Below, one piece after another: positions 32,500 through 45,209 of a DNA stretch of 64,000 bases (position 1 is its first letter; each line of letters starts with the position of its first letter). The DNA is taken from the NCBI RefSeq assembly GCF_052857255.1, contig NC_135506.1, positions 78,600,324-78,664,323 on the forward strand, given 5' to 3'. The translations under genes and the position numbers were made by a program. Below the pieces are notes generated by a model. It saw nothing but the letters and a program-made list of their open reading frames with translations. It did not search any database and was not told the DNA's origin. The stretch comes from Amblyomma americanum. Lineage: Eukaryota; Arthropoda; Arachnida; Ixodida; Ixodidae.

Positions 32500-34420
32500 A
32501 TGAAGACTGCAAACACGTTTCTTGGCTAAATCTGCAATTGAGGTGTGGTTTATGCGTGTAGTCGTGGCAGCTGTGATGCATTTAGTGGTGATCGTGCAGA
32601 TTGTATGTAGGTCGTGGCGGGCGTCTATCGCTTGGAGATGCTTGTTGGCTGATATTGTATGCGGGGTTGTGCATGTGGCACAGGCGTCAGGGCCGCCAAA
32701 GTGGTGAACGGCCACGGACATGAGCAGCAAGAGTGGTGCCGCAATGATGGATATGTTATATGTGGATATGGCGGATATGTGCAAATGGTGGATGTGGATA
32801 AAGTGCTGCCTTAATCATGTTGCCTGCTGGGAACGTTCACTATCGTGTTTTACGGTTCGTTGTTTCTGTGTCGCGGTGCATAGTGCCTTCGTACTTTTCT
32901 CGGCATCGCGACAGGACAGGCAAAATCTATGTGGCTGTGGATTGCACGGGTTCCTATGGCACATTTTTGAGTTAATGTACCTTTGTGTTCTTGTTTGGAT
33001 TTTTACAGCTCGTTTGTTGTACGTTCGCGATAGCTGTGGTGGTGGTGTCCGTATGCATGCGTGTATTTGTGGATGCATGCGTGTATATTCGGTGGAGCTT
33101 CTGTGCATTCCTTGCCCATGCAGGTGCATCTTTGGCGATTCTGTTGAAAAGGCGCAATTCGCCGACACATGAACATCACGAGCGCCGTCATCAACACATT
33201 GACGATGCTGCTTGCCGGATGAAAGCAAGTCGGGATGAGTGCCTTCAACTTCTTGTCTAAACGATTACACACTAGCGCGCGTACAGTGGAGACAGCTTTT
33301 ATCGGTTGTTTCTGGCGTAGTGCTTGTTGTGGTCGTCTTCAGAGTACCTTCGTGTGCTGCCACAGAATAAGGGCTCGTATGTGTGACAATGTCGGTGGCG
33401 TTCTCTGTGTAGCTGTGATGGGGTTGGTCTAAGCGACTGGAGTTACTTGCTGGCCGCGGTGTTGGATTGTGCGTGGGATTTGTAGGCTACCAGCACTGCG
33501 ACGATCCTGGTAGCTTGGATGACTTGGACGCGCCAGTACGCGGCAGCGACAGCGGGAATGATACGCGTGTGGCTTACGACTACAATAAAAAGATGGGGTT
33601 CTGATTGTAGTCGTCGTGAAAGCTCTTCTGTGCAGTTGTGTTTCGGAGGGGGTAGGTTGCTGTTAGATGGTGTTCTGCCCATTAATGTGTGCGGAGTAGT
33701 TCTGTAGTGTGTTACCAGTGCGGCACATGGCAGCCCCGCAAAAGGAACAGAAGTGACGTCGCTCAAGCGATTGCGCTTAAATGGCGCACTTCGCCGATGC
33801 GTGAATAATATGAGAACTCTTGGCCGTCAGCACGATGGCGACGCTTGTTGCCACGGTACAAGTCCCGGTAAGTTCGCTATAGTTGTGGTGGTGGTGTCTG
33901 TATGCATGCGTGTAGTCATGGATTGTAGGGGTGTAGCTTCTGTGTGTGTCTAGCCCATGGCTGCAGATGGTTCATCTCTGGCAAATGTGTTGAAAGGGCA
34001 CATTTCGCCGATGCATGAAGAACATCACAAGTGCCTCATCAACACACGTGCCCTCATGGTAGCGACAGCTGGAATGGTGGAGTTATGGCAGGTGATTACG
34101 GTGGCTGTGTTTGTGTGGATTCCTTTGGCGCAATTGGTATTGTGGCCGTCATTGTGTACCTTCGTGTTCTTGTTAGAAAGTTTGCGTTGTGCGCATATGT
34201 GCGCGCAAAGGTTTTTCATGTGAGTAGTTGCCGCGGCAGCTCTAAAGCATGTAGCACTGATTGTACTCGTTGCAGGTCAGGGTGGCTGTACAGTGGCTGG
34301 AGTTTTCTGGATGCTGTCGTGTAGAGAAGGCGTACAGGGTGGGCCGTTGTGCGGTAACAGCCACCACGAAGAAGAACAGGACTGATGACGCCCGGGCAGA
34401 AATGCTTCACTTTCAAGCAG
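32500..34420. repeat. Cluster of degenerate module boxes in the spacer
   Basis: Boxes at about 32,719, 33,171, 33,803, 34,013 and 34,371. On minus they read as hydrophobic stretches (AAPLLLLM, TALVMFM, RVLILFTHRR, EALVMFFMHRR). Three share the flank ..RR(N/S/I).PF....R on minus. Between the boxes the minus strand is rich in Thr, His and Asn codons and the plus strand is GT-rich. Frames are interrupted; the longest (33,766-33,443) has no recognised domain. Confidence 0.45.
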
Positions 34421-34679
34421 CCAATCCGAAATGGTGCCAGGAGCCAGATGAGTCAACCTGCAGAAAATGGAAACTTGGGATTCAGAGAAAGACATATACT
34501 GACGCTATATCGTCATAATTCGCCGTGTGCGTGAGTTTCACCAGGAGCCTGCCACGACATTCAGCCCCCGCCGCCGAAATTTTGTTACCTGCATGCTACA
34601 TATGGCTTTAGCTAGCACGGTCATATTTATTTATACAAATATGAAAATATGAAAAGAGCGAGGCTGTCAATGAACTCAC

Positions 34680-34835
34680 CGTGCTGCATGTGAATTTCAT
34701 CCGTGCTGGAATCACGGAATGTGGCGAAGCCTCGTCACTGCCGCAGCGGTGAATGTCCGGAGTACAATCGGAGTTGTCGCTGGAGAGTGCTGGTAGAGCT
34801 CTGTGATGCTGGCGTGCAACTGGTCGCCAGTATCC
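34680..34835 (-). pseudogene. Module exon end with conserved donor
   Basis: Stop-free for 52 codons into ACG then GTGAGTTC, ending MKFTCST. Three cysteines fall in this frame. The neighbouring frame contains IVLRTFTAAAVTRLRHIP, which resembles the signal peptide at 51,304 (KILRSTLTAVLWAMWLHP), then a stop. The simplest reading is a paralogous first exon with frame damage. Confidence 0.4.
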
Positions 34836-35414
34836 TTACAGCATGTCATCGATAGTCGTGTTGGCGGTCGTGCTCGTCGTAGTAACTGCAGCTGGTGCCA
34901 TCGGTGTCCGTCCAAGTATCTTGTGGATTTCGCAATGCTTTGTGTGGTGTCTTAGTTCCTGTAAAACGTGGGCTGTTGGTGTTGTTGGGTGTCATGTTTT
35001 AAAACCTTTACAGGTTTGCCGAGCCCCGTCTGTGGTTAGTGCTGCAGGATTCTTGTGTTCGTACAATTTTTAAGGTAGTGTTTGTACGCATTAATACTAT
35101 ATTTGAATGCAGTGTAGCAGGGCGTAGAAACTTGCGGTCTATTGTGTTGATCAATTTGTTCGTGTTCATTGCTGTTCACAATTTTGTGGATGTAGACGTA
35201 TACCATTTAACGGTTCTTCTTATGTTGGTGAGCATGGTTGCATTGACAGTGTCAGCGTTGTTATGTTCACTACTTGATTTGTGTCTAATTCTTATTGTGT
35301 TCTCGGACCTCGCCCACGTTTTTGTTCTGGCTGTGCTGGCTGTGTTGCGTTCGCTAAGTTTGTCGCTGGGGGGGATGGTGTCGATGTGTAGCGTTGGCTA
35401 GATAGGGGAGGCCG

Positions 35415-35530
35415 CCGGCATGAAAAACAGCAGCAGTGCAAGGTGCTCTTAGCACCTGGACGATTTCTGGCACCATGAAGAACAAGAGAAGCGTCGCTGT
35501 GGGCACCAAAGGTGACTGTCAGTGGCAGAA
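35415..35530. other. Paired boxes of the spacer module
   Basis: Boxes at 35,420 and 35,474 (plus MKNSSSAR and MKNKRSVAV; minus TATLLLFFM in one frame and a shifted second box). The upper one is preceded on minus by GTGCCCACAG, a reasonable acceptor. The donor at 34,680 lies about 0.8 kb below. The plus strand between them is GT-rich and encodes a very hydrophobic frame (35,039-35,401). Confidence 0.35.
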
Positions 35531-35864
35531 AGACTGGCTCAATCCTGCAGACGCCGTGCTGGGGCTTTGAGCGAAAGGCTCTGCTCCAGGTAAGCGGTTC
35601 AGTCGCCTTGTGAGCCAGCTGCGCTCAGGGTCTTGACTGGCTGCAGAAATAAGAGATACAGACTTCCTAAATGTTTATTCACCAACAGTGTCAGTTACAT
35701 AGGTACCAATCCACACTGCGATAATGCACAACTTACGGCGTGGACCTTTGAGGAAAGTATCGAACAGAGAAACGAACAGGGAAATGCGCAGCTCTGAATA
35801 TTTCTCCGCGTAAAGCTGGTCAGCCTTTATCCACTGGTTTTATTCTGACCTCCATGTCACTAGA

Positions 35865-36164
35865 ATGTACATGGTGACCGCGTGCCACCTATCGACACCG
35901 CCCCGATACGAAATGTATGGCAACCTTGCAGCATACGCAGGCGACGCGCCAGTGCAGAGCCTAGAAGCTGACGACCGCTACACGGCGCATGAGCGCGCTT
36001 GTGATAAGGGCAAGAAAGCGTCCGGCATCACCATGGCCACCACGACCACGGACCTCGGAGCTCCGGCGGGGCGGGCACGTTCTACCAGCGCCAAAACTAA
36101 AAAGCCAAAGTCAAGTCCGAGCGCCACTCCGGACTCCTCCACTACGGAGTTATCCACTTCTTAA
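35865..36164 (+). CDS. Candidate terminal exon, unknown protein
   Basis: GC-richer than its surroundings. The plus frame starts MYMVTACHLS and ends in a Ser/Thr/Lys-rich tail (TPDSSTTELSTS) and a stop, with AATAAA about 130 nt further on (near 36,294). The overlapping +1 frame is also open, so the assignment is weak. No domain recognised. Confidence 0.2.
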   Translation: MYMVTACHLSTPPRYEMYGNLAAYAGDAPVQSLEADDRYTAHERACDKGKKASGITMATTTTDLGAPAGRARSTSAKTKKPKSSPSATPDSSTTELSTS

Positions 36165-36299
36165 TCCCCCAACTCCCGGCATTTGCAGATGTACGTTTAG
36201 AGTTATGCACATCTACTGCGCCTTTCATATTTCCTTCTGCATGTGCGCAGTAGTTAAGTGCAAACCTGTGACGAAAACCAACATTTTAAAAGAATAAAT

Positions 36300-37090
36300 G
36301 AAAATATGCGACTCTGTTTAGTATAAGCTGAGGTGAAACAGCCAATACGAGTCAGCTCTCATATCAGGGCCTGCCATCACACACGTGCTAAATATAATGC
36401 AGGCTCCGCGAGTGCATTCAACTGGAACTGCTGGGCAGGTAAAATTCTCGCAATGCAACAAATTGAGCATAGGTTCCATGGCACTATTTATCAGTGCGAC
36501 TTCTAAGCCTTCTAGACTTATTCAGCACAGACTCCACCGTCCAAGTAGCACAACTTTCTTATGATATGCTGAGGAAAAATCACAATATGTGGCGTGGTTC
36601 GTCCCTGCATACTGTACAGTTTTGAGCAGTAAGACAAAAAAAAAGTACCGACAACAGACAAGTGCCGAAGAGGGGAAAATGGCGCTCCTTCTTTGCTCGA
36701 CACTCAATGGGTCGCTGATACCACCTTTAACTTAACAATTATTGTTGCTTACCAGGGATTGGCTAACGTCAGCAGATATTAGCGACATTCGATAGGCGGA
36801 GCACCGGCCAATGACACAAGCGACAAAAAGTATCTGTGAGAGCATAGCCTTCCAAAGCGAGTGTTATTACTTGCTATGCACATATATGAAAACCATAGAT
36901 GAAATAGTAGTGCTCGTACACGCTATTCTCCGCATCTCTTATGAAACGGGAGCGAATTCGAAGATATTCATTCCCAGAACGTGATAATTTATCTCTGCGT
37001 TGCATGGGTGCGTTTTTACTTTGCCGGAATACAAGGGTGTGAAGGGATGATCGCCATACAGCTTGCCGTTATCTCGATGTCTTTAGCTGC
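36300..37090. other. Unassigned stretch
   Basis: A/T-rich single-copy-looking sequence between the candidate exon and the next module. No SINE, box or splice-like pair noticed. Confidence 0.4.
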
Positions 37091-37134
37091 TATCTCTCAG
37101 CTTTGCGAAAACGAAGAACATATGCTGTGCTCAC

Positions 37135-37655
37135 CAGTACTACGCCCAAGGTGATCAGAGGTCGGCTTGGATGAGGTCCATGGTGTGGGGAGAGTATCGA
37201 GGAGTCGAGGCACAGACGCAGCTTCGGTTACCACATGCTTCGCGCTACCTGCAGGTTGGCAGCCAACGAGTTCCGGGTTCCGTTGCCGCTGCTCGTCTAA
37301 AGTCAACTAAGTTGCCGTTTGTTATTATCCTCTTCACTGGTGTAAATGTCTTGTCAAAGCTCTGCTCTCATCTCGTGATCGTGTCGCAAGTTTTCGCTAT
37401 ATTGAAGAAGGCTGTTTTGTATCTTTTTGCTGATTCCATTGTGATGTCCTCAATTGTGCTTGCTTCGGTTAGGGTCATGTCGTGTTCTGTCGGCGCGTCG
37501 CTAGAAGAGTGGCCGCCATTCACAAGAGGAATTGCGTTGATGCGGATGACCTCGACACCGGGGCAGGCGCTGACTTCCGTCGCTGCGTGGATGGGACACT
37601 GCACATCCCTCACGCACGCGCAGATTTCGCCTGGATAAACGGCAAAGCAGCTCAC
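37135..37655 (-). other. Module with an open 96-codon frame
   Basis: A minus ATG at 37,655 opens 96 codons (start MSCFAVYPGEICACVRDVQC, five cysteines in the first third, then an acidic, Thr-rich stretch) ending at 37,368. A donor (CTG then GTGAGC) lies at 37,135. The plus strand here is related to the sequence before the box at 46,740 (GTTGATGCGGATGACCTCGA against GTATTGATGCCGATGAGCTT), which places it in the module family. A 155-codon plus frame (37,171-37,638) overlaps it. Confidence 0.35.
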
Positions 37656-38289
37656 GATAGGTGTTCAGCAGGCGGCCTGCACCGATGACCTGCAGAGAAG
37701 CCTTGCTTGTGATCATCTTTTTAAATGCGAAAGCATTGTACAGTATGCCCAATGAGCAAAAAACCTGGCATCCGCCGTCCATGCCACGAAATTTGGAGGA
37801 TGTCTGAACATTTTTTGACGCGGCACCAAATTTCATTACGTCATCGTGGTCAACGCATCTGCGCACGACCAGGAAGCATTGCTTGGAAATGTGGATCAAA
37901 ATTTGGATAACTGTGCATAACATGTGGGTTACTTTCTGGAATCAGTAAGCATAGTTTCGACGCCGGAGCTTATGTACAAATCAGGGGATAAAGTTAGTTA
38001 ATTCTTGGTATCCCTGTCAGCAACTCTCCCCACATGATGACGAATTATGGGATCGTTTTGCTATAAGCGGAAAGCTTGACAGCGAGTTTCATCTTAATGG
38101 ATGACTATTAATGAAGAACTCTAGGTGTTGATAAGTAATGCAGAGTATTGGCACTCGTCACTTGTCAGTAATTCTGGAAGACTTCTTGAGTGTGGCATCG
38201 CCATCACACATGCTTTCTGGAGCAAATTCCTATGAACATAAGGTTCTAGCTCGCGAGAGACAAATAAGCCAGATGGCATAGGAGCTCAC

Positions 38290-38407
38290 CACATTGCATT
38301 CCGTCTAGTATCGCAGGCCGTGTTGATGCTCGTAAGGGCCACAGTGAGACAGTCCGGAGTGCACCCGCCCTCGTCAGTTCCATGGGTGCGATCAGGGTGC
38401 TTTCCAT
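38290..38407 (-). CDS. Candidate 39-codon exon at a donor (copy B)
   Basis: Counterpart of 500-617: same ATG, same length, same donor, no stop. The start is MESTLIAPMELT in place of MGSTLIAPMELT. Preservation of both ATG and donor in two old copies is notable, but the base changes between them are not biased to silent positions. Confidence 0.3.
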
Positions 38408-38709
38408 CTTATGTCATTCTTGCTGTTGTGCCTCCAAAGTTAGTCCTCGTCCTTGCAGCTGGGATAGTAGTGCTAGGTAAAATCACCTGGGTTCATGGTG
38501 CTTCTAGGCGGCTGGGATGTACTGGCGCCGCAGCACCACATCCACAGGAGGCCTAAGAGCTCTCCCATATCCCTCCCTGTCCCATCACAGCTGCGGCATC
38601 TTATCCCCACAGTATTTCTAGCCTCATCAGTACGCCTCTACTCTTTCATTCATGTCGCAAACACAGATGTCCTTGCTGCATAAAGCTTGGGTCCACAATA
38701 CTAATGAAT

Positions 38710-38957
38710 GTTTCAATTGGTTTGGTTTATGAGAGTTTAATGTTCCGGAGCGACCCTCAAGACGCTATGATGGGCGCCGTAGTGAACGGTTTCGGAAATT
38801 TCGACCACCTAGGGTTCTTTAACGTGCACTGACATCGAACAGTACGCAGGCCTCTAGAGTTTCGCCTCCACCGAAATATGACCGCTGCGGCCGGGATCGA
38901 AGCCGCGTCTTTCGGGACAGTAGCCGAGCGCCATAACCACTGAGCCACCGCGGCGAC
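38710..38957 (-). mobile_element. tRNA-derived SINE, complete (copy B)
   Basis: Minus strand: tail GGTTTGGTTTATGAGAGTTT, body TTCTTTAACGTGCACTGACA, head GGCCGGGATCGAAGCC and CCATAACCACTGAGCCACCG. It retains the head that the copy-A counterpart lost. Confidence 0.9.
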
Positions 38958-39550
38958 CCTTCTTTTTTTCTCATTCTTGTTTTCTTGTCCTTGCTTCGTT
39001 GTGGTATCGCTGTGCATCCTGCGGTGGTTCTGGCGACGGGCGTCTTGACTGTCAGTTGTTAATACCGCTGTGTTTCACTGTAGTGGTGGTATTGACGTCC
39101 ACATGTTTTTGTTGCTGTGTTCGTCAATATGAATGGCTCTTCACGATGATTGCTGTGGGATATTCTTGGTGCTTGGTTCGCGATATCGAGGGAACTAGCA
39201 GAATCACTCTTCGCACCTTGTGCTTGTGCTTATGTTCTATTTATCGTTAATGTTATGCAAATGTCTTTTGTCTGTTGTTCGATGTGGTGTAATTTTAATT
39301 ATGCAGGCGTCTAGGTGGCGCTTTGGTGGTGCATGTGGGAAGTGTGAGGAGTCAGGACAGCAGGCGGTGCAAGCGCGAGAACTGGCGCCGCTGCAAGACC
39401 TGCGTGATTGGCTGCATCGACAGCATGAAAAACAGTAGAAGTGCCGCTGCGGAACTCTCTGCACAAAGCTGAAAGGTTGTATTTGAACAGACGATGGGGC
39501 GATCGAAGTACGCGGAGGCGTTTGTCATGCATTGCACGGGTTTCCGTCGG
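38958..39550. other. B-specific segment with one box
   Basis: Replaces the 4.3-kb block of copy A. A box at 39,424 reads MKNSRSAA on plus and AALLLFFMLSM on minus, preceded on minus by TTCCGCAG. The stretch below it is GT-rich like other modules. From 39,551 repeat 'D' (second half only) restores collinearity. Confidence 0.45.
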
Positions 39551-41423
39551 TCTCTTCTCTCACCGCCGCCACATATGTACCTCAAAGCGCGATTGAGGCA
39601 TCCACTGACACAGAGTCAGCTATGGGTCCTTTCTTTCCTCAAAATCATGCAAGACCAGAACACTGTCAACGCCAACGCCAATGAGCACAACGAACGCTGA
39701 CAGCTTTCACTCTGTACATCCTGGATTAGTTGAGATAATCCACATTCATTTTTTTGTGCTCCTTCAGAAAAAACGCAATTATTGGTGCTCAAAATGAGTT
39801 TAACGACGTTTTTAACGTTCGACTGCTGTAGATATATAGCCACCACTACAGACGCGCCTGCACTGTAAATGCGGAGTCATACGATTTGAGTCACTTCAAA
39901 ATATTTCAATCGGTACGTAGGCCTTAGTTCGTGACAGCCGCGCCTACATTGCGATCTATGTGGCAACTGCGGTTATAAAGATTTTTTTATCTTTGTGGTC
40001 TCGCTGCTACTGAACTCACAGGATTTGTTCCTTCTGCTTTCTACGTTTAAGAAAATAAGCAAAAACTCACGGTTGCTGAACTCCCGACGATATCCGTAAG
40101 GAGCTGCCTCTAATGGCGCCGGTGTCAAAGCCGCAGCCATGAAGACGAAGTCTTGCTCACAGTGACGGCTATCTGGTCCCCTGCACATCGTTTGCCGGGA
40201 CTCAACGCTCGTGCCTGTCCTTGCTTCCCGAATGTAGTCTTCGATGGCGCAGTACTCTTACTACCAGCAGCTATGGAGCTCCCAGCTCGGCTTGTTCACG
40301 TAACTGCACTTGCATCACAGCAGTTGTCTTCACCGAGCTGACTAGATTTTTGATGTTGTGCAGATGTTATGCAGTAGTGTACTTCATTTACCACCAGTCG
40401 ATGAGCGTGTATGTTGTGGGCGTGGCGTCATCTCTGTGTTGCTTGTCCTTGCTTTTCTCCATGGCGATGGTAACTGCATCTGTCGTCTGTGAAGTTGTGG
40501 TTGTCGCTGCGATGGTCGTCGCGTCCGTGTGTGCCTCTGTGTATCTGCAGTTCCTGCTTTCTGGAAAAGTCTGTCTCACGGCGGCCGCCTTCTAGCAGAG
40601 CAGGCGTACAGCAGAAGTGCGGATGACCTTGAGGCGGGAATGTTGGTCACTTCCGCCGGCATGAAAAACAGAAGCAGTGCCCGATAGCTCGCAGAGGAGA
40701 GCCCACGTGGAGAGAACGCACAGAAGAGACCACAGTTTGTGTAGCTGGTCCATATGTCATATGTGATAGCCAGGGAACCTCGGCCGGCTTGTTGCACACA
40801 CAAATCCAAGCAGAGGTCCGGGAGCTCAGGAGGCGAAAGCACTTCGGTCTGATAACCTGCAGGGAATTGACGTTCAGCGATTACATTTACGAAATTGCAA
40901 AAAAATGATTTATCTGCTTGTTGGTCGCAATAATTCTGCATTGCGCACTGCTGGAGGCCATCTGGGTTTTCCAAAAGTTGATTACGAATGATGCCCTTTG
41001 ACACATGTACTTGCTGCCGATCTGCCGACCTAAACTCTTGTCCTTAGTCGCGCAGATTTTACCACGAGTTAACGTCTTAACGTACGTCGCTAAGACTGAA
41101 GCATTCTTTCTCGTACTGCTTAAACCTGACATCAAACAAAGAATTACGGGTTTTAATATTCATCGGGGAGCACTGCCGCGGAAAGGTGGCTGCGCTGCAA
41201 AAAAAAGGCTCAAATTAATGTCCTGACACCCTTACACATTCAAACCGACCGCAAAAAAATTGTTACATTTACGTCATTACTGTGACACATTTCTAGCGGA
41301 GCTCTCCGAACAATCACAGACACCACTTCCAATGACACGAAACACGTCTGCAAACCGGGATTAGCCCGCCGTCCTACTCAGTAGTCATGGCTGAAAGGTG
41401 CATGTGGCTGAGTTTGTACTCAC

Positions 41424-42070
41424 CGTTCTCTCTTTTCCGGTGGGATCTTAAGATGCGGACCTTTGATGCCACCAGGAGAGTTGCATTCCGCAGTGTGCAC
41501 AACCTTTTCTTCATGTCAATGGCTGTGCCCTCCAATAGTGCAATCGTAGCACTGGTCTTCGTGGTGCCTGTGTCTGTAGCCTCGATCGTTAATAAACGTA
41601 TGCAGCTTGCATAGCCTTTGGTCGTTTTGTGAGCTAGGCGTTTTAGGACCTCAGTATAAAGGTTGTTCCCTGCGGTGACTTAAAATGGGCAGCAGTGGTG
41701 TCCGTGATGCTTCTCTCCCTGTAGTCTTCATGTTTTGAATGTATTCCTGCCGTTTGTGTAGTTTTCTGTATAACGTTCCGCGTGTCAGTGCTGAGGTGCC
41801 GTTGCTTCGCATCACTACCTGGTCCAATTTTTAGCTCTCCTCATACCAATAATGCTTTAGTTTGAAGCTGTTGTCTGTTTGCTCTGGAGCTGCTCTGTGT
41901 TCATTAATATGTGAAGTGTCATGGCTTTGGTGTCTCATGTCTAACATACTTCTCTCCGAAGTTTGGGTGCGTATAAGGTGTAAGGGGTGGGGGGTGGGGA
42001 GCATGTTGGATGCCACGAACATGAGGAATAGCATCAGCGCCGCACCTTGGCATTAATAGCAACTAGCAAG
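41424..42070 (-). pseudogene. Module, copy B counterpart of 7,269-7,935
   Basis: Boxes at 42,019 and 42,068 (minus, in different frames, one reading LFLMFVASNM). The frame ending ...KLKHYWYEES (41,831) is followed by a Thr-rich minus frame (EATDTGTTKTSATI) that stays open through to the donor at 41,424 in phase 1, where copy A has a stop. The 5' frame is broken, so no complete product is possible. Confidence 0.35.
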
Positions 42071-42842
42071 AAGAATAATAGGAGCCCCGCTGTGGGAGCC
42101 TAGGGAGGGTCTTTCGGATCTTGGTACAAAGAATCCGCTGAACTAACGCTGGACCCATTGGATCTCTGAGCAGCACCTTTAGCTGTTCGTTAAAAGGTTG
42201 ATGTACACAGCCTTCTGCGTGCTCACTGTTCTCGGGTTGGCTCCCATGCCGCATGACATTGCTACACTTCAGCCTTGAGCCTATGGGATAAAAATGCTCG
42301 TGGTGATGAGATTGTCGATTCCATGGGTTGATCGTCCTAGTGGTCGCCATGCAACAGTATACTTTTAAAGATTTTTTGATGAGTCCTGCCGTATCGATCG
42401 TTGAGGCTCCCACTCTAGTTCTAGCTGAGAAGTCATATTGTGCTAGCTTTGGTTTTATTGTGCAAAAGAGACTTAGGCCAAAGAGCGCCAAAACGATGTT
42501 TCATTAGGTCTGGTTGCTCTTGGGATATTACATGAAATAGAATGAAATTATCACATAAACTACGTATTATAATATAAAAATTCCAGCGCACAGACAATGT
42601 AAAACTAAAGCATTCCTACATGGTTAACTATAAGCAACTTTAAAACAAACAGCAGGTAAACAAACAAATTGCAAGGCCTTGCCAAGAGCAAGCGGACAGG
42701 GAGTTTCCTCCCACCGTGCATGGCTACGGAGCCCTCTTGTCTATGGCAAGGTAGCCTTTCAGCAAGAAACCGCGAAAAAAACGCTATATTCTCTTTAAGG
42801 TCCCACTGCTACTGATCCACTACTTATCCTGGCAAGATTATG

Positions 42843-43662
42843 TACTGTGCGATAACAAACGAAAAAGGTTAGGATGATCTGTAAAATCTTGCGAAGTGAG
42901 TCTTACGATGCGTTTGTCTTGGTAAGAATATGAGTAACTGAGCTCGGGCCACTCAACTACTTTACACATTCGCAGTGTGGAATGTGTAACTTTGCAGGAT
43001 TGTTTCTTTTGGTGGAAATACTTCCCTACATTTAAAATAGGTTTGTGAACTTTTGTGTCGGCGCAATAGGGTTCCGTGGGTAGTACTGTGTGATAACAAA
43101 CGAAAAAGGTTAGGATGATCTGTAAAATCGTGCGACGTGAGTCTTACGATGCGTTTCTCTTGGTAAGGAAATGAGTAACTGAGTGCGGGCCACTCACTAC
43201 TTTAACTCCAGCGGTTGAGCTCTGAAACGTTAAGTACACTGTGTAGTATGTGTCACATTGGCATTGTGGAATGTGTAACTTTGCAGGATTGTTTCTTTTG
43301 GTGGAAATCCTTCCCTACATTTAAAATAGGTTTCTGAACTTTTGTGTCGGCACAATAGGGTTCCGTGGGCAGTACTGTGTGATAACAAACGAAAAAGATT
43401 AGGATGATCTGTAAAATCTTGCGAAGTGAGTCTTACGATGCGTTTCTCTTGGTAAGGATATGAGTAAATGAGCGCGGGCCACTCAACTACTTTAACTCCA
43501 GCGGTTGAGCTCTGAAACGTTAAGTACACTGTGTAGTATGTGTCACGTTCGCAGTGTGGAATGTGTAACTTTGCAGGATTGTTTCTTTTGGTGGAAATCC
43601 TTCCCTACATTTAAAATAGGTTTGTGAACTTTTGTGTCGGCGCAATAGGGTTCCGTGGGCAT
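42843..43662 (+). repeat. Three-unit tandem repeat, about 289 bp each
   Basis: Units start at 42,843, 43,084 and 43,373 with TACTGTG(T/C)GATAACAAAC. The second and third are about 289 bp; the first is about 241 bp, lacking about 48 bases around the GAAACGTTAAGTACACTGTG block. Units 2 and 3 are nearly identical. Copy A has a single unit at 8,690. Confidence 0.92.
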
Positions 43663-43955
43663 CCCTAATGCTGTCTTTGCTGTCTTTATAACCATTCTGG
43701 TGCTATTATGTTTAACATCATGTGGTGTGATTGTGTCGGTACTTGTGTCGGTACTTGTAGCTGTTTGCTGTGGTCGCCGTTGTGTCCTAGGGTGAAGTTT
43801 AACGTGGTTGTGGATACTGATTCGATGAAAGCTGTCCCTTAATTTCCTCGGATGCACTTCCTCTTTGGCTTGGCTGTTTCTGCATTTGTACTGCTTGTAT
43901 TGTTGTGGACACTGTATATGAACACTGTGTGTATTATGCGTTGTCAGCTGTTGGG

Positions 43956-44219
43956 TCAGTTTCTCAGATGTCCGTGCTTGCTGTGAGTGTCGGTGCAGGC
44001 AGCAAGGCTGGAGGCCACCAAAGGCATGAGGAACAGCACCAGTGCCGCATTGGGGGAATGGCCAGGGGCGCGGACAGCCACCAACAGGAAGAACAGAAAT
44101 GCTGCTAGGGCCACCCGAGCATCAGTCTCTTGGCGCTTTGAAAGACACGGGCGGCTTGGCAAAGGTCCGTCCGCAGTTGAGTCTGCAGGCCTCGCCACAG
44201 GTGATCTATAGAGCTGCAA
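43956..44219. other. Paired boxes, copy B counterpart of 9,345
   Basis: Boxes at 44,027 and 44,085. On minus, VALAAFLFFLLVAVRAP and AALVLFLMPLVASSLAA lie in one frame ending HLRN. On plus, MRNSTSAAL and RKNRNAARA lie in one frame ending at 44,211. Against copy A there is one 3-nt indel that keeps both frames. Confidence 0.35.
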
Positions 44220-45209
44220 AAATGAAGCGCCGACCCATTTCAGTACGCTTTATGTTGACCAGGCGCCACTGCCCTAGCAGCACAGGGCATCGGCCAGCTT
44301 CGGTAATATATCGCCAAAGCCTGGTCCTTTGTAGGACCGGTCTCTGCCAATATATTTCCAACAATGGGCCGATGCTCTTGCTGCCTGGGTGTGCTTCCCG
44401 CCCCAAGTAGTGGGATTCACTCCCAGCAGCAGTGGACGCGCTTTGGCGGAGGTAGAGCACAAAACGCGCCTTTGTGCTATGCTATATGCATCACTGGGCG
44501 TCAACAAACTCAGCATAGTTGAAATTAGGAGTTCATCCCTTCAGCCAGCCTAATAGCATGCGTCCACCTACGGGACGTTTAATCCCACGTAGCGCTCATG
44601 GGCAATTAATCTCTTGGTTGTAGATGAGCACACTTGAACACAGAAGTCAGGAAAACCGTACGAGAGCGCCAAAATATGCTCACTGATATAATGAAGGTCC
44701 GCCTTCAGCCTTGTAGGTTACAGGAAGAAAGAATCGGTTATCAAGAGGTTATCAATAGATTTTAATACAGTTATTTCAATGCAGTTATCAATATATTTTA
44801 AATTCGCGTGGTATGTTTGCTAAGAAAAGATAAATATTCTACCCTTTTAGCCAATATTTTCAGTGGGATTTTTTATCAGTAACTTGTCCTGCTTGTTCAG
44901 AAATAAATATTTCAGCGGTTTTCATGGTCTCAGTTATCTGAGTTTTGAACGAATGCAATGAGATTACGTATAGCCAGAATAAATGTGATCAGCGTGGTCA
45001 ATCGCTTTCCTGCAATCATGTCACTGGAGCATAAGTGCGTCCGTGCTGCAAGGAATAAAAATGCTTACATATGCTGTAAAGCAGCAACTGCGTTTTCGCG
45101 CTCCTGTTTCAACATTTTGAGTAATCAGGGCGAAGCGTCTGTGCTCATCGCAATTTCACCACTGTGACCGCTGCTCTCTCTGAATTCGCTTTTGTGAACG
45201 AGCCAAGTT

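Noticed and set aside
35039..35401. 120-codon multi-membrane-like plus frame
   Set aside because: Same compositional effect. No start context, splice pair or conserved copy supports it.
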